Shown here piece by piece: positions 20,611 through 30,765 of a stretch of DNA of 49,482 bases. Origin of the DNA: Entamoeba histolytica HM-1:IMSS. Taxonomy: Eukaryota; Evosea; Mastigamoebida; Endamoebidae. Under the pieces are notes generated by a model. It ran no database searches, was not told where the DNA came from, and saw only the letters and a program-made list of their open reading frames with translations. Where the stretch lies: assembly GCF_000208925.1 (NCBI RefSeq), contig NW_001914969.1:1-49482 (forward strand), read 5' to 3'. Every line of letters starts with the position of its first letter. Positions within the stretch are counted from its first letter, which is position 1. A program made the translations under genes and the position numbers.

Positions 20611-22578
20611 CTATTTGGGTTGCTCTTCTTTTCCACAAACCTCTTCTTTTAATTCCCTTATACTTTTTCTAGAATACTTATCGAGTGCTTTTTTAAGTTC
20701 ATCAATATAAATGACGAATTGTTCATTGTCTTTATAAAGATTATCAATTTCAAGATGTAAGTCTTCTATAATCTTTTCTCTATCACTCAGTGCAGTTTTA
20801 TACTCAATGATTTCTGTTTCCAAATCATTAATTTTTTGTTTAAACTCTTTTTCAACATATCTAGTAGCATCGAGTTTTAAAGCATCTCTTTCTTTAATTA
20901 ATTCCTCTTTAGTTTCTGTAACTTCTCTTAGTTGTTTAGAAATAATAGTTATCTCATCTGTCTTTTCCATAATAATTCTATTTAACTCCTCAGTTTTGTC
21001 TTCTGTTGGTTGTAATTTTTCAATTTTATCTTTTAATTCATCATTTTCTAATTGAAGTGTTTCAATTTTTGCGTTATTTTGAGCAAGTTTTTTCCATTTT
21101 TCAATCTCTGTTTTCATGGCATCACTAACAATTTTACTATTTCCTTTTCTTAATCCTAAAATTTGTTTTTGTAATGCATCAACAGTTTTTTTGAATGTTT
21201 CTTCATTCTGAAGCCATCTTGTAACAATATCATCTTTCTTCTTTAATTTTTCTTCTAAATCTCTCTTTTCATCTCTAAGTATTCTTTCTTGATCCATTTT
21301 AGCAAATACGGTATATTCTAAATGTCTTATTTGTGATTTTGCTTTCTCAAGTTTGTCAGCCCCAATTATAATTCCATTTCCTCGTTTAAGTTGTTCATTT
21401 TCTAGTCTTAGTCGTTCAATCTCTTCTTTCATTTCATCAGGTGTTCCTGTATAAACAGCATTTCTTTTAATAATACATTGTATATTACGTGATGAAAAAC
21501 AAAATTTAATGGTAGAAGAAGTTTCTTTAATACTTGATAATGAAGGTGAAACAGTTCCAATGATAACTGTTTTACAATTACCACCTAATGAATCTTTTAA
21601 CATAAATGTTAATCTACTATCTCTATAAGGAATAAACACATCTGACTTACCAGTACTTGCTTGAACTAACCCATGAATAACTCTTCCAAATACAACAAGA
21701 GAACGATTAATATTTGCTGCTTCTTTTAATAGTTTTCCTTTTGCTCCAGTATTTGATTGACGTTCAGACCCAGCTAAATCAACAAACGTTAATTTACTTG
21801 TTGATTCAACTTTTTTTCCAATTCCATTTTCTAACTTTGATATAAATACAGTGAATATACAATGTGAACGAGATGATCTATCATTTGATAATGTTGCACT
21901 TGTGTGTCTTAGTGTAAATCCTTTTTGGATAATTTCCCATGCCTCTTCCCAAGAAGTAATAACAATTTGTTCATTTGATAAATCATTTTTTCGTTTTCGT
22001 TTATCATCATCACCAGAAACAGCTACCATACTCAGTTCTGTTTTAATTTTATTTTTATCAATTAAGTCAATTACTTGTTCATTATAAATTTCTTGCATTG
22101 AACATGTCATTGAATAAATAATTCCACTTCCTGTATCCATTTGAGCATTGACCTTTTCAAACAAATATTTTAATGATCGAGGTATAATTCCTTGTTCTTC
22201 TTCAACATCACAATTTCCTAAATTATAAATACTTGAAAAATAAGTAATAAAATCAAATTATTCCTTTTAAAAAAATAATTAAAAATAATACAAACCAAAT
22301 GTAGTAAACGTTTTTCCTGAACCTGTTTGCCCATAGGCAAATAAAGTTGAATTATATCCGTTTAATGCTGTTTCAACAAGAGGAATTCCTATTTGAGTGA
22401 AGACATCTTTTTGTGATGTTTTTTGGTCAGCAACATAATCAAAATTAAAACTTTCTCCTTTTAATTCTTCAGAAAAATAAACCAAAGTCTTGTCATTTTC
22501 TGCTTTAATACAGACGTCATTGACTTCTCTTTCATTTTGTGGTCTAATTCTAATAGCAACTGAGACAGAACTGTTCAT
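20611..22578 (-). CDS. N-terminal-motor kinesin, two exons
   Basis: Exon 1 (22578-22296) carries the start of the motor with the P-loop GQTGSGKT (83-90). A 78-bp intron (22295-22218, GTTTGTATTA...TTTAG) follows, and exon 2 (22217-20611) completes the domain with SSRSH (switch I), DLAGSE (switch II) and YRDSRLTFMLKDSLGG. The joined protein is 629 residues. The motor ends near residue 365 and the rest is coiled coil (LRLENEQLKRG onward), suggesting a dimer moving along microtubules. The subfamily is uncertain; general layout is like kinesin-5/-12 types but shorter. The ATG at 22578 is used because the in-frame codon before it is GTG. Confidence 0.95.
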
Positions 22579-22717
22579 CACTCAATTATTTAGTAAATAA
22601 GAGTTTTTTCACTTTTTTCCTTTTAGTAAAAATTTATAATTATTTACTATTTTATTATAAGAAAATATGACAAAGAATCGTTAATAAGAAAATACTGTTT
22701 TAAATTATCTTAGCTCT

Positions 22718-23289
22718 TCATAAATAATTATGTTCAAAGATGCCTTTATACTGAGCAGTTCCATCCATTCTCATAAATATCATTTGACAAACTCTCTCTC
22801 CTGGATACAAACGGATTATTCTCTATAGGTATAAATTTCATTTCTTTTTTTTTTTAATAAAAGGAGAATAAAACAAACATTTGATGAATTATATATTTCT
22901 AAAACTTGTCTATTTGAGATTCCTGGATTCATAAATGATGCAGTAATATGAACAAAAAGTCCTAATCGAGCAAATCTTGATCTTCCTTCTAATAATCCAC
23001 AAATTCCATTACTTAATGTAACAGTCTCCCTTGTAATACCAAGACAAGTAGTATGTGGTTGAACCTCAAAGTACTCTCCATCTTTGATTGTAATAACATC
23101 TGTTTCCTCTCTATAATTGGTAGATTCTTTAATGTCCATTGGACAATCTTTATTTTTAAATATTCTAAATTCATTATCAAGACTTAAATCAACACTTGCT
23201 GGTCCAACAGCATTTTCATTTAATGGAGTGATAACAATCTCTTTTGTTTGAAAAGCTTTTAAGATAGCGTCATGACTTAATACTGACAT
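22718..23289 (-). CDS. dCTP deaminase / dUTPase-family protein, two exons
   Basis: Exon 1 (23289-22879) encodes 137 residues including LLEGRSRFARLGLFVHITA and NPGISNRQVLEIYN, which match the GRSSLARLGL and LE(I/L)-N core of the trimeric dCTP deaminase/dUTPase fold; the Glu of QVLEI is the catalytic position in dCTP deaminases. A 56-bp intron (22878-22823, GTTTGTTTTA...CTATAG) follows. Exon 2 (22822-22718) adds the family strand RLYPGERVCQMIFMRM and a tail TAQYKGIFEHNYL, giving 171 residues. It would convert dCTP to dUTP (possibly further to dUMP). It diverges from the next gene over 158 bp, with TATATATAAAG before its ATG. Confidence 0.88.
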
Positions 23290-23447
23290 GTCAAAAGTTT
23301 CTAAAAAATTTTAGAAATACTTTATATATAGATAAGGGTTTTCTTCGTTTAGTATTAACCCTAATATTTTATCAAATGTTATATATGACATTAAAAAAAG
23401 AAAGAAAAAAATAAAACTGAACTTAAACCAAAAAAGAATTATTTTAG

Positions 23448-24329
23448 ATGCTCACTTCTAAAAGAGGTGGACTTGTTTATGATAAAGAAGCTAATTTTAA
23501 TGAACCTATGATGAGAAATTGCGTTGGAATTAGTCATTTTTTTGTATTTGATGTATTTGACAAAGCATTATGTTTCTTAGATAAAGTTGTTCAAATAGGA
23601 TGTTATGGAGATGCAGCAACATCACAAGAAAAACATAAAATTTGGGTAAAAAGAATTTGTAGTAATAATGAGTATAATAAAGGGAAAGAAAAAACAAGTA
23701 AAGTAGGTTGTGGTGCACATGCTTTTGTCAGAGAAGTACAATTACGAACAATAATTCATGGGACAATATTTAAAAAAGAACAAGTTATTTTCAACTTTGA
23801 CAATAATATTTATTCAACTCATAAAGTTTCATTTCTTCCTTTATTTGAGCCTAAAATGTTTAGTTCAAAGTATCAAATTGTTATGAAAAAAAAAGTAGTT
23901 CTTGTTACTATTGGAGAAGGACATTCTGCAGCATGTAAACAACAAATGCAAATGAACTGTTTCCAATTAAAACATAAAAAAGAAAAACAATCAAAAGACC
24001 TTAATGAAAAAGGTGAAACTTCAATTCAGTCAATAAATCCTCCTTTACAATCACCTTTTGTTATTTGTCAACAACCATTTCTTCAGTCTGATTCAAAACA
24101 AGAAGAACTTCATGATAATAGTAAATGTGCATTTACTCAAGGAGTAGTTAATTATGATGGTAGATATTATTTTATGTGTAATGAAGATGAAATGGCTAGA
24201 AAATATCTTAGTCGGATTGATTCATTAACAAAAGAAGTTCTTGCAGATATTGAGAATAATCCTTATGATCAACGCCTTCAATTATTTATTCAACTAATTC
24301 AAAATACTAAAAAGGCATTTGTCCAATAA
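23448..24329 (+). CDS. Conserved hypothetical protein
   Basis: A 293-residue soluble protein starting MLTSKRGGLVYDKEANFNEP. The first 160 residues look like alternating strands with several cysteines (VQIGCYGDAATS, KVGCGAHAFVREVQ). A polar, Gln/Lys-rich linker follows (about 165-215), then a C-terminal helical part with YDGRYYFMCNEDEMARKYLS. No signal peptide, membrane span or motif that I recognise. The cysteines do not form a clear zinc-finger spacing. It shares a short divergent promoter region with the dCTP deaminase-like gene. Function unknown. Confidence 0.75.
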   Translation: MLTSKRGGLVYDKEANFNEPMMRNCVGISHFFVFDVFDKALCFLDKVVQIGCYGDAATSQEKHKIWVKRICSNNEYNKGKEKTSKVGCGAHAFVREVQLRTIIHGTIFKKEQVIFNFDNNIYSTHKVSFLPLFEPKMFSSKYQIVMKKKVVLVTIGEGHSAACKQQMQMNCFQLKHKKEKQSKDLNEKGETSIQSINPPLQSPFVICQQPFLQSDSKQEELHDNSKCAFTQGVVNYDGRYYFMCNEDEMARKYLSRIDSLTKEVLADIENNPYDQRLQLFIQLIQNTKKAFVQ

Positions 24330-24526
24330 AATATGAATTTAAGAATAAATAAGAAGGTTATGACTTTGTCTCTTAGTGTTAGAGTCTTGTCTCTCATTTT
24401 CTATAGTTTAATGATTTTTGATTTATATTTTTTTTTTTTAATATTTTTTTTTTCTAAAAAAGTCATAAAAAGATAAACTATTTGAAGAATTAATCTGTTA
24501 TCTTACAATCTTCATTTATACATTTC

Positions 24527-25360
24527 ATGGGTGGATCTTCTTCAAAACAAAATTCATCTAGACAACCAACAAAAAGTAATACTTCTGTTAAAACCGCTGA
24601 TACTAGAAAAATGATTCCTGATAATTACCAAACAATGGAAGAACTTCAACAAGGATTAAGAGAAGCTGGTTTGGAAAGTTCTAATTTGATCCTGGGAATA
24701 GACTATACTAAATCAAACACATGGACTGGACAACATTCTTTTGGTGGTCAATGTCTTCATACTATTAATCCACAAGATCCAATATTTAATCCATACCAAA
24801 AAGTCATTGATATTATTGGAAGAACATTAGATCCTTTTGATGATGACCATTTAATTCCAGTTTATGGATTTGGAGATATAACAACAACAAATAAATCAAT
24901 ATTTTCATTTTTACCAAATGATGCACCTTGTAATGGATTTGGTCATGTTTTACAACGATACAATGAAATTACTCCAAGTGTTCAAATGTCTGGTCCAACT
25001 AACTTTGCTCCATTAATTAATAAAGCTATTGATATAGTTCGTAAAACTCAAGCATATCATATTTTAGTTATTATTGCAGATGGTCAAGTTGATAATGAAA
25101 AAGCAACTAAAGCAGCAATAGAACAAGCTTCTAATTATCCTATTTCAATAATTTGTATTGGAGTAGGAGATGGACCATTTGATAAAATGGAGACTTTTGA
25201 TGATGAGTTAGGTAACTCCAAGTTTGATAATTTCAATTTTGTTAATTTTAATAAAGTTATTGGACCAAGAGTAGAAAATCCTGACATTGCATTTGCTGTT
25301 GCTGCTCTTCAAGAAGTTCCTATTCAATACATGTGTTGTAAGAAATTGGGATATTTCTAA
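24527..25360 (+). CDS. Myristoylated copine-type VWA protein (RGLG-like, without RING)
   Basis: The protein (277 residues) starts MGGSSSK, a good N-myristoylation signal. Residues 50-270 match the copine/RGLG von Willebrand A domain: LILGIDYTKSNTWTG provides the metal-site D-x-T-x-S, HLIPVYGFGDITT and SGPTNFAPLI follow, and IIADGQVDNEKAT supplies the last acidic residue. Resemblance is strongest to plant RGLG ubiquitin ligases, which carry a C-terminal RING finger. Here the protein stops at CCKKLGYF, where the RING would begin, and it also lacks the C2 domains of true copines. It is probably a Ca/Mg-dependent membrane-associated adaptor. A stray half RING lies 850 bp downstream on the other strand. 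Confidence 0.9.
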   Translation: MGGSSSKQNSSRQPTKSNTSVKTADTRKMIPDNYQTMEELQQGLREAGLESSNLILGIDYTKSNTWTGQHSFGGQCLHTINPQDPIFNPYQKVIDIIGRTLDPFDDDHLIPVYGFGDITTTNKSIFSFLPNDAPCNGFGHVLQRYNEITPSVQMSGPTNFAPLINKAIDIVRKTQAYHILVIIADGQVDNEKATKAAIEQASNYPISIICIGVGDGPFDKMETFDDELGNSKFDNFNFVNFNKVIGPRVENPDIAFAVAALQEVPIQYMCCKKLGYF

Positions 25361-26211
25361 TTTATTAAGTTTATTTTATATTTTTGGTTTGGACTTGGAA
25401 GTTGCATGTAACAAACAATACACAAACTTTAAAATAAAACAATGTTTCGAATAGTCTGTTATTGTCTGGTTTTGACATTGCTTTTTTATAAAAAAAAACA
25501 TCTTACTCATTATTCCATAGATGGTAGTGATTAATATTTATGGTTGAATATCATTTGTTATTATTGAAGAATATGTATTTATAACAATGATAGTATTATT
25601 TCCTTATTGACAGACAAGAATATTTGATAATGAAGGAGTTTAATATATTGTGTATTATAAAAGAAAAATGATATTTATGTTATTGATGACAAATGAAATT
25701 ATTCATAACAACACAGTGATAATAGTATATTCTGTCATCATAAAATAATACAGTTAAGAATGAAGAGTTTTAACACATAATAAAAATTAAAAAAAAAGAT
25801 GAAATAGTTATGTAAATGAGAAACAATAAGATGACGAAGTATGAAACACTTTAATTCAATTTATATAAAGGAATGAAGAATAGAAAAACATCCTTCTCAA
25901 TATGTAAAAAAAATTAAAGAAGTTAAAGAATAAATGAATGGTTGATAAACAAACAATATTAACTCAGAAAATTATGATTACTCTCTGATGATCAAAGAAG
26001 AATCGCAAATAAATTTATTAACATTGAATTAACTACGTTTTATTTATTAATAATAAAATTAGTTTATTCTTCATTCATTATTAACACAATATGTCTATGG
26101 CTTATACAACATTTTCAATCATTTCATTCTTTGTTTTTTGTTAATTACTGTTTATTTATTGTATAATCAATAAGTTATATTTTCTTGTAATAATAGACAT
26201 TCTATTTCACT
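25361..26211. other. AT-rich intergenic region
   Basis: About 850 bp with stops in all frames. I looked for C/D-box RNA features (a TGATGA-like motif occurs near 25986) but found no matching D box or stem. No repeat or gene remnant is recognised on either strand until the RING mini-ORF at 26212. Confidence 0.5.
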
Positions 26212-26313
26212 TTAACCAAGTAAAAGACTATCTACACAATCACTACAGATAATTTGACCACAAGGAAGTGTTATTGGATTAGTTAGAGGGGTTAAACACA
26301 ATGGACAAGTCAT
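26212..26313 (-). pseudogene. Half RING-finger mini-ORF (33 codons)
   Basis: An ATG at 26313-26311 starts a 33-residue frame reading MTCPLCLTPLTNP, then ITLPCGQIICSDC, then seven residues and a stop at 26212-26214. The spacing C-x2-C-x10-C-x-Q-x2-C-x2-C is that of the first half of a C3HC4 RING with His replaced by Gln. The final C-P-x-C pair is absent, and no downstream exon with it was found on this strand. It could be a remnant of a RING gene, or a first exon with a non-standard splice site (GTTAAA follows). It lies 55 bp from the divergent TLDc gene. Confidence 0.45.
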
Positions 26314-26368
26314 CTAGAAAATATCTAAAAAAGATCTGTTAGAAAAAATAATAAAAATCTTTCAAGTA

Positions 26369-27379
26369 ATGATCCAACATAATTTTCCTTCTGAACATAC
26401 AATTGAATCTATTTCTTCATACCTTATTTCTCTTAATAAGACAATTAATTTACATTCAGTGTTATTAAACCATTATTTATCTCACACATTACATATTAAT
26501 ACTTCACCTCAAGCTATTAATTATCTTTCTCAACATCCTGATAACGACTTAATGAAATATTTACAATCTCTTTATTCTTTTTCTATTGAAGATTTTAATG
26601 CATTTACTTCTCATACTACTGAAATAGCTTCACAAGAAGATTCAACGAAAGAACAACTCATACAAATGTCTCCTGAAGCTTTTGAAATTGCTGTTGACTG
26701 TTCTGTAGGACGTATTCCACCATCACCATTATTACCAATTATTGCTAACTTAGCAGCACAAAAACAACTTAGTGATATTAAAGTGAGATATGTTGAAGAA
26801 CGACTACCAGTTCCTTATTCAGTAGCACTTGTAAAAAATAAAACAGATGAATATGGAGGTATTGATGAAAAGTATATTAAACAAGTTATTGAATGGACTG
26901 CAACTCATAAAGCAGAAGTTGTATATAATTCTGATGTAAATGGAAGAGACACTCTTTCATTAAATAGAAGTTTATGTAATAGAACGAATTTTAGTATTTT
27001 TATAGTTACAGGAACTACTGATGTTTTTGGATCGTTTCATGGTAAGAGTATTTCTTCACCACCAAAAAGTAGATGGGAGGCTGTACAAAATGATGATAAA
27101 TTCTTTGTTTTTACATGTAAAAATTCATTTGGTATTCCTATGACACGATATTTACCAAATGAAACAAGTGATTCATTAATAATTTTTCCTAATAGAGGTA
27201 TTAACTTATTTACTATCTTTGGTTGTTATCAGATTGGTCAATTTGAATGTTCACCAATGAAGAAGAGAGAATTTATTAAGAATTTTAAAGATGCACCTCC
27301 ATGTGGTACTGAATTATTTAGTGGATTAAGAAATGATAAATTTGTGGCTCAAAAGATAATTGTCTTTCAGTTAGAATAA
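26369..27379 (+). CDS. TLDc-domain protein
   Basis: The 336-residue protein has a helical N-terminal half (1-165). A C-terminal TLDc-type domain (about 170-336) begins EWTATHKAEVVYNSDVNGRD and contains NFSIFIVTGTTDVFGSFHG and KFFVFTCKNSFG, the alternating strands typical of TLDc proteins such as the OXR1 and TBC1D24 families, and it ends on the last strand (KIIVFQLE). TLDc domains bind V-ATPase or act in stress and vesicle processes in other eukaryotes. Entamoeba has many TLDc-like proteins with variable N-termini. There are no membrane segments. The role here is unknown. Confidence 0.75.
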   Translation: MIQHNFPSEHTIESISSYLISLNKTINLHSVLLNHYLSHTLHINTSPQAINYLSQHPDNDLMKYLQSLYSFSIEDFNAFTSHTTEIASQEDSTKEQLIQMSPEAFEIAVDCSVGRIPPSPLLPIIANLAAQKQLSDIKVRYVEERLPVPYSVALVKNKTDEYGGIDEKYIKQVIEWTATHKAEVVYNSDVNGRDTLSLNRSLCNRTNFSIFIVTGTTDVFGSFHGKSISSPPKSRWEAVQNDDKFFVFTCKNSFGIPMTRYLPNETSDSLIIFPNRGINLFTIFGCYQIGQFECSPMKKREFIKNFKDAPPCGTELFSGLRNDKFVAQKIIVFQLE

Positions 27380-27416
27380 ATAAGAAAAGAAATGTATTGG
27401 TATTTAATTTAATTAC

Positions 27417-28305
27417 TTAATTGTGTTGTTCAGGTTCATTTTGTAAATGTGATTGAATTACTATTTTATCATCAAGTTTTTGAGGGATATTTTGTAAAGA
27501 GTCTCTATTAATTGGAATATTAGGAAGTGGTTTATTTGGGATGGTTAAATGATTAGAAGATGGAAGTGGTTGTTGAGAATTAACTTCATTAATTTGAGAG
27601 TTTTGAGAAGGAGTGTTAGTATTATTATCAACAGTATTTAATAATGGAAAAAAAACATCTAAAGAGTCGAAGATTTGATGATAATTATCAATGAAATATT
27701 GAGTACAAGTTGTTGCAGGATTATCAGGACGAACTAAGTCTAAAGCTTCTTGATGATTAAAAATATTAGGACCAAAGATTAATGAAAGATTTCTTGAATC
27801 CATTTTATTTAAATCACTCTTTTCAGTAATTTGAACTAAAAACCCAATTAATGATTTTAAAACATTTAAATGAACTCTATACATGAATTAATATTAAAAT
27901 AAGAAAGAAAGAAAAGAATATTACAAACTGTGGTAATTCTTTTAATACATTTTGTAATTTTTTAATTGTTTGGTTTTTATCTATTTTATCTAATTCAATA
28001 AATACAAGAAATAAATCAGTATTTTCTTCTGTAACTAAACTATCAGGTAATTCTCTAAAATATAATTTAAATAATGAAGCTATAGTATGAATATTTTCTC
28101 CTTCTAATTTGACTTCTTTTCCTTCATTATATTCTTTCTTTAAATTATTAACAACTGACATATTTCCTGGTATTCTAAATAATCCTTCTGTTTCTAATAA
28201 TGTTGGATTTTCTTTAAAATATTTTAATGAATCATACACTGGTAATGGAAGTCCTTCTTTTAATGGAACATCTTCTAATAAAACACCAAATATTTGACTA
28301 TTCAT
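27417..28305 (-). CDS. RhoGAP-domain protein, two exons
   Basis: Exon 1 (28305-27929) and exon 2 (27876-27417) are separated by a 52-bp intron (GTTTGTAATA...GTATAG). Splicing joins KELP to QVHLNVLKSLIGFL in the middle of the GAP fold and gives 278 residues. The arginine finger is R44 in EGLFRIPG, and the later motif NLSLIFGPNIF is diagnostic of RhoGAP. The tail (about 195-278) is Pro/Ser/Asn/Gln-rich. It should inactivate Rho/Rac GTPases, but no pairing with the Rac gene in this window can be inferred. It converges with the TLDc gene, 37 bp apart. Confidence 0.95.
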
Positions 28306-28883
28306 ATTCTATTTCTTAGTTCTTATATTTTTATCATTTTATTTTTTGTTTTTTCTTTTTGATGTTTCAAAAAGAAATTATTTGTGTTTTTTTATTTGAA
28401 ATTCCTTTAGAATAATTGAAGAAATTCCTTCTGTTATTTCGCATTTAAAAACTCATTACTATCAACTCAACACTTTGGATAATTCAAGTTTAATATTGTC
28501 TCAATCTAAATAGAATTCATTGGATGTTACATTTATTAATTATTCTTTTCTTTCAACCACTTGAAAACAAACAATTTCTATTCAACGAAATACTTGTTGG
28601 ATAAATTACATTTCCCTTGTTAGTCCTTTAAGCAACTATAACATTATTACTTTTATGAGTTAGTCAAATTACTTTTCTTGAAAATAATAATTCATTCAAA
28701 TTTAAAAAGAAGAAAACTTGAAATATAGCTTTATATATTTTAATTAAAGAATTAGAATTACCTCCATTCTTTGTTCAATGTAAAGAGAATGAAGTTAACA
28801 CCATAAAATAAATTGAAGAATGTTAATACCATTAAAAAGAATCAATGAAGGTGTAAAAAGAAGATAAGTAAAATATCAATTAA
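28306..28883. other. AT-rich intergenic region
   Basis: About 580 bp between two minus-strand genes (the RhoGAP start and the Sec8-like stop). It includes the RhoGAP promoter. Short direct repeats of GAAATTCCT (around 28398 and 28423) are present but nothing larger. No ORF or structured RNA is seen. Confidence 0.45.
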
Positions 28884-30596
28884 TTAGTCATCGAATAAAT
28901 TATGTGCTAAATCGTCTTTCTTCATAGAAATAATATTTCTTAATTGATTAAATTTATCAGGTTCAAATTGACAAGTTTTACTTACATCTTTAATAAAAGA
29001 TTCTAAGGAAACGATAAGTTTTTTGATGTTTTCTTTAGTAAGAGTTTTCTTTGCTAGTTTATATTTTTCGTTTTGATTTTCTTCCTTTTCACCACCAACA
29101 TTACAATTAGCAAACGAAAATAATTCTCCTACATCCTCTTTTTGTTTGGAATGTTCTGATTCAAATATTCTGTTATTTAATACTTTTATTAGAAAATTTT
29201 GAATTTGTGACCAAGCAAGTTCTAAACAACTGTTAACAAAACCTTTATTTTCGTCAATTTTTGTTAGTTCAACAGACTCTGCTTTTTCTACTCTTTCCTT
29301 TAATTCTTGTTCTGCTTTAGATTGAATGGATTTTAACTTTCTTCCCCATCCTGATCTTTTTAATGCAGCATTTGACTCTTTTAATTTAGATACAGCTGAT
29401 GTAGCAAATGAAATATTAATTTCATCAAGACAAATGCTTTTACTATACTCTGGCATTTTAGTTCTTTTGAATTCTTCCATTTTTGTACAAAGGGCAACAT
29501 GAACACAAATTAATCTAAAGACAACTTTCAAACACATATCAAATCTATCTACTGATGATAAGTGTTGGGTTTTTCCTTTAATCTTTTGAAATGTTGATGA
29601 GTCAATAAAAGAAAGTTGTTCAGGTACTTTTTTATCAAGAGATAATCTATGAAGACCAAATACAGAAGATAGTTTATTAACAGTCCCTTCTAAAACAGCA
29701 AATGCAATTTGTTCTGAAATTTTATCACCTAAAACACATGAGGCATTACTTAATGCATACATTTGTTCATTATAATCATAATCTGGTTTTAATGCTAAAT
29801 TTTCTTGTACACACATTTCTGCATCAATTTCATAATTTGTATATCTATGAGGATATTGATTTACTTGTTGATGTTTTGCATATTCAATTTCTGCTGCTGT
29901 CATTGAAGTACTTGTTATTCCCATTGCATATTTCATACATAATGTTTCTAAATTATTTTTCATTATATATGCAAATTGTTCACGAAATCGTTCCATATCA
30001 TCTAATGTTTTTTTTAAATCAACAACTTTTTGAATAGCTGGTGATTTACTAGCATTACATGCTCTATTAATAAGAAGAATGGCATGAAGGTAATAATTTT
30101 GAGAAGTATATTCTTTAATTTCTTGTGGTACTTGTAATAACCATTTAATAGTTTTAATATATTCTAATACATATCCTTGTTCTAATCTATCTTTATATAC
30201 TTCTGCAATTTCTTCTGATCTTTTAGCTGTTTCTTCATTTTCTGCTGTTATTATTTTACTACGACTTTCAACTAATCCTTTCTTCATTTCTTTGATATTT
30301 GCATTTATTTGATCCATACGTGTTTTAATTTGTGAATAATTGTGAATTGTTTTGTTAAATCCTGAAAAGTATTTATGTACTACAATTCCCATTGCCTTTT
30401 CAGCTGCTACTAATCGAACATTTAAATCTCCTGTATCTGCCATTGGATCTCTTAAAATGGGAATAATTTTATCTAATGAAACAAATTCCTCAGATCGATA
30501 TTCTTGAGAAACCATTTGAGTACAATCACGAATTTCTTTACTTTCAACCTCTGTCAGAAATCCATCCATTGTTTGATCCTTTTTGGTTTCGTTCAT
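28884..30596 (-). CDS. Exocyst subunit Sec8/EXOC4-like protein
   Basis: Residues about 60-225 of this 570-residue protein follow the Sec8 N-terminal domain. A helix VVHKYFSGFNKTIHNYSQIK is followed by a coiled coil (RMDQINANIKEMKKGLVESR), then the characteristic EYIKTIKWLLQVPQEIKEY and YYLHAILLINRA. This parallels human EXOC4, where the same order ends in a VPQ-type motif and a 'YLxA..LL' helix. Sec8 helps tether secretory vesicles at the plasma membrane. The protein is only about 60 percent of the usual length, and the C-terminal rod of Sec8 seems reduced. No continuation was found to the left. It could alternatively be another CATCHR-type tether. Confidence 0.72.
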   Translation of the reverse strand: MNETKKDQTMDGFLTEVESKEIRDCTQMVSQEYRSEEFVSLDKIIPILRDPMADTGDLNVRLVAAEKAMGIVVHKYFSGFNKTIHNYSQIKTRMDQINANIKEMKKGLVESRSKIITAENEETAKRSEEIAEVYKDRLEQGYVLEYIKTIKWLLQVPQEIKEYTSQNYYLHAILLINRACNASKSPAIQKVVDLKKTLDDMERFREQFAYIMKNNLETLCMKYAMGITSTSMTAAEIEYAKHQQVNQYPHRYTNYEIDAEMCVQENLALKPDYDYNEQMYALSNASCVLGDKISEQIAFAVLEGTVNKLSSVFGLHRLSLDKKVPEQLSFIDSSTFQKIKGKTQHLSSVDRFDMCLKVVFRLICVHVALCTKMEEFKRTKMPEYSKSICLDEINISFATSAVSKLKESNAALKRSGWGRKLKSIQSKAEQELKERVEKAESVELTKIDENKGFVNSCLELAWSQIQNFLIKVLNNRIFESEHSKQKEDVGELFSFANCNVGGEKEENQNEKYKLAKKTLTKENIKKLIVSLESFIKDVSKTCQFEPDKFNQLRNIISMKKDDLAHNLFDD

Positions 30597-30765
30597 TCGT
30601 TTTTAAAAATGTTTTTCAGTATTTTTTCTTTCTTTTTTTTTTAGTTCATGAGTTTTATTTTTATGTCTTTCTTTTTGTTATATTTTTCATCTTCTCAAAA
30701 ATCTTAAACAATCTCTCATGAACTTGAAAAAAAAAAACTAAACATAAAACAATTTTACTGTATTA

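Noticed and set aside
25981..26040. Possible C/D-box small nucleolar RNA (TGATGA-like motif)
   Set aside because: No CTGA box at a suitable distance and no terminal stem.
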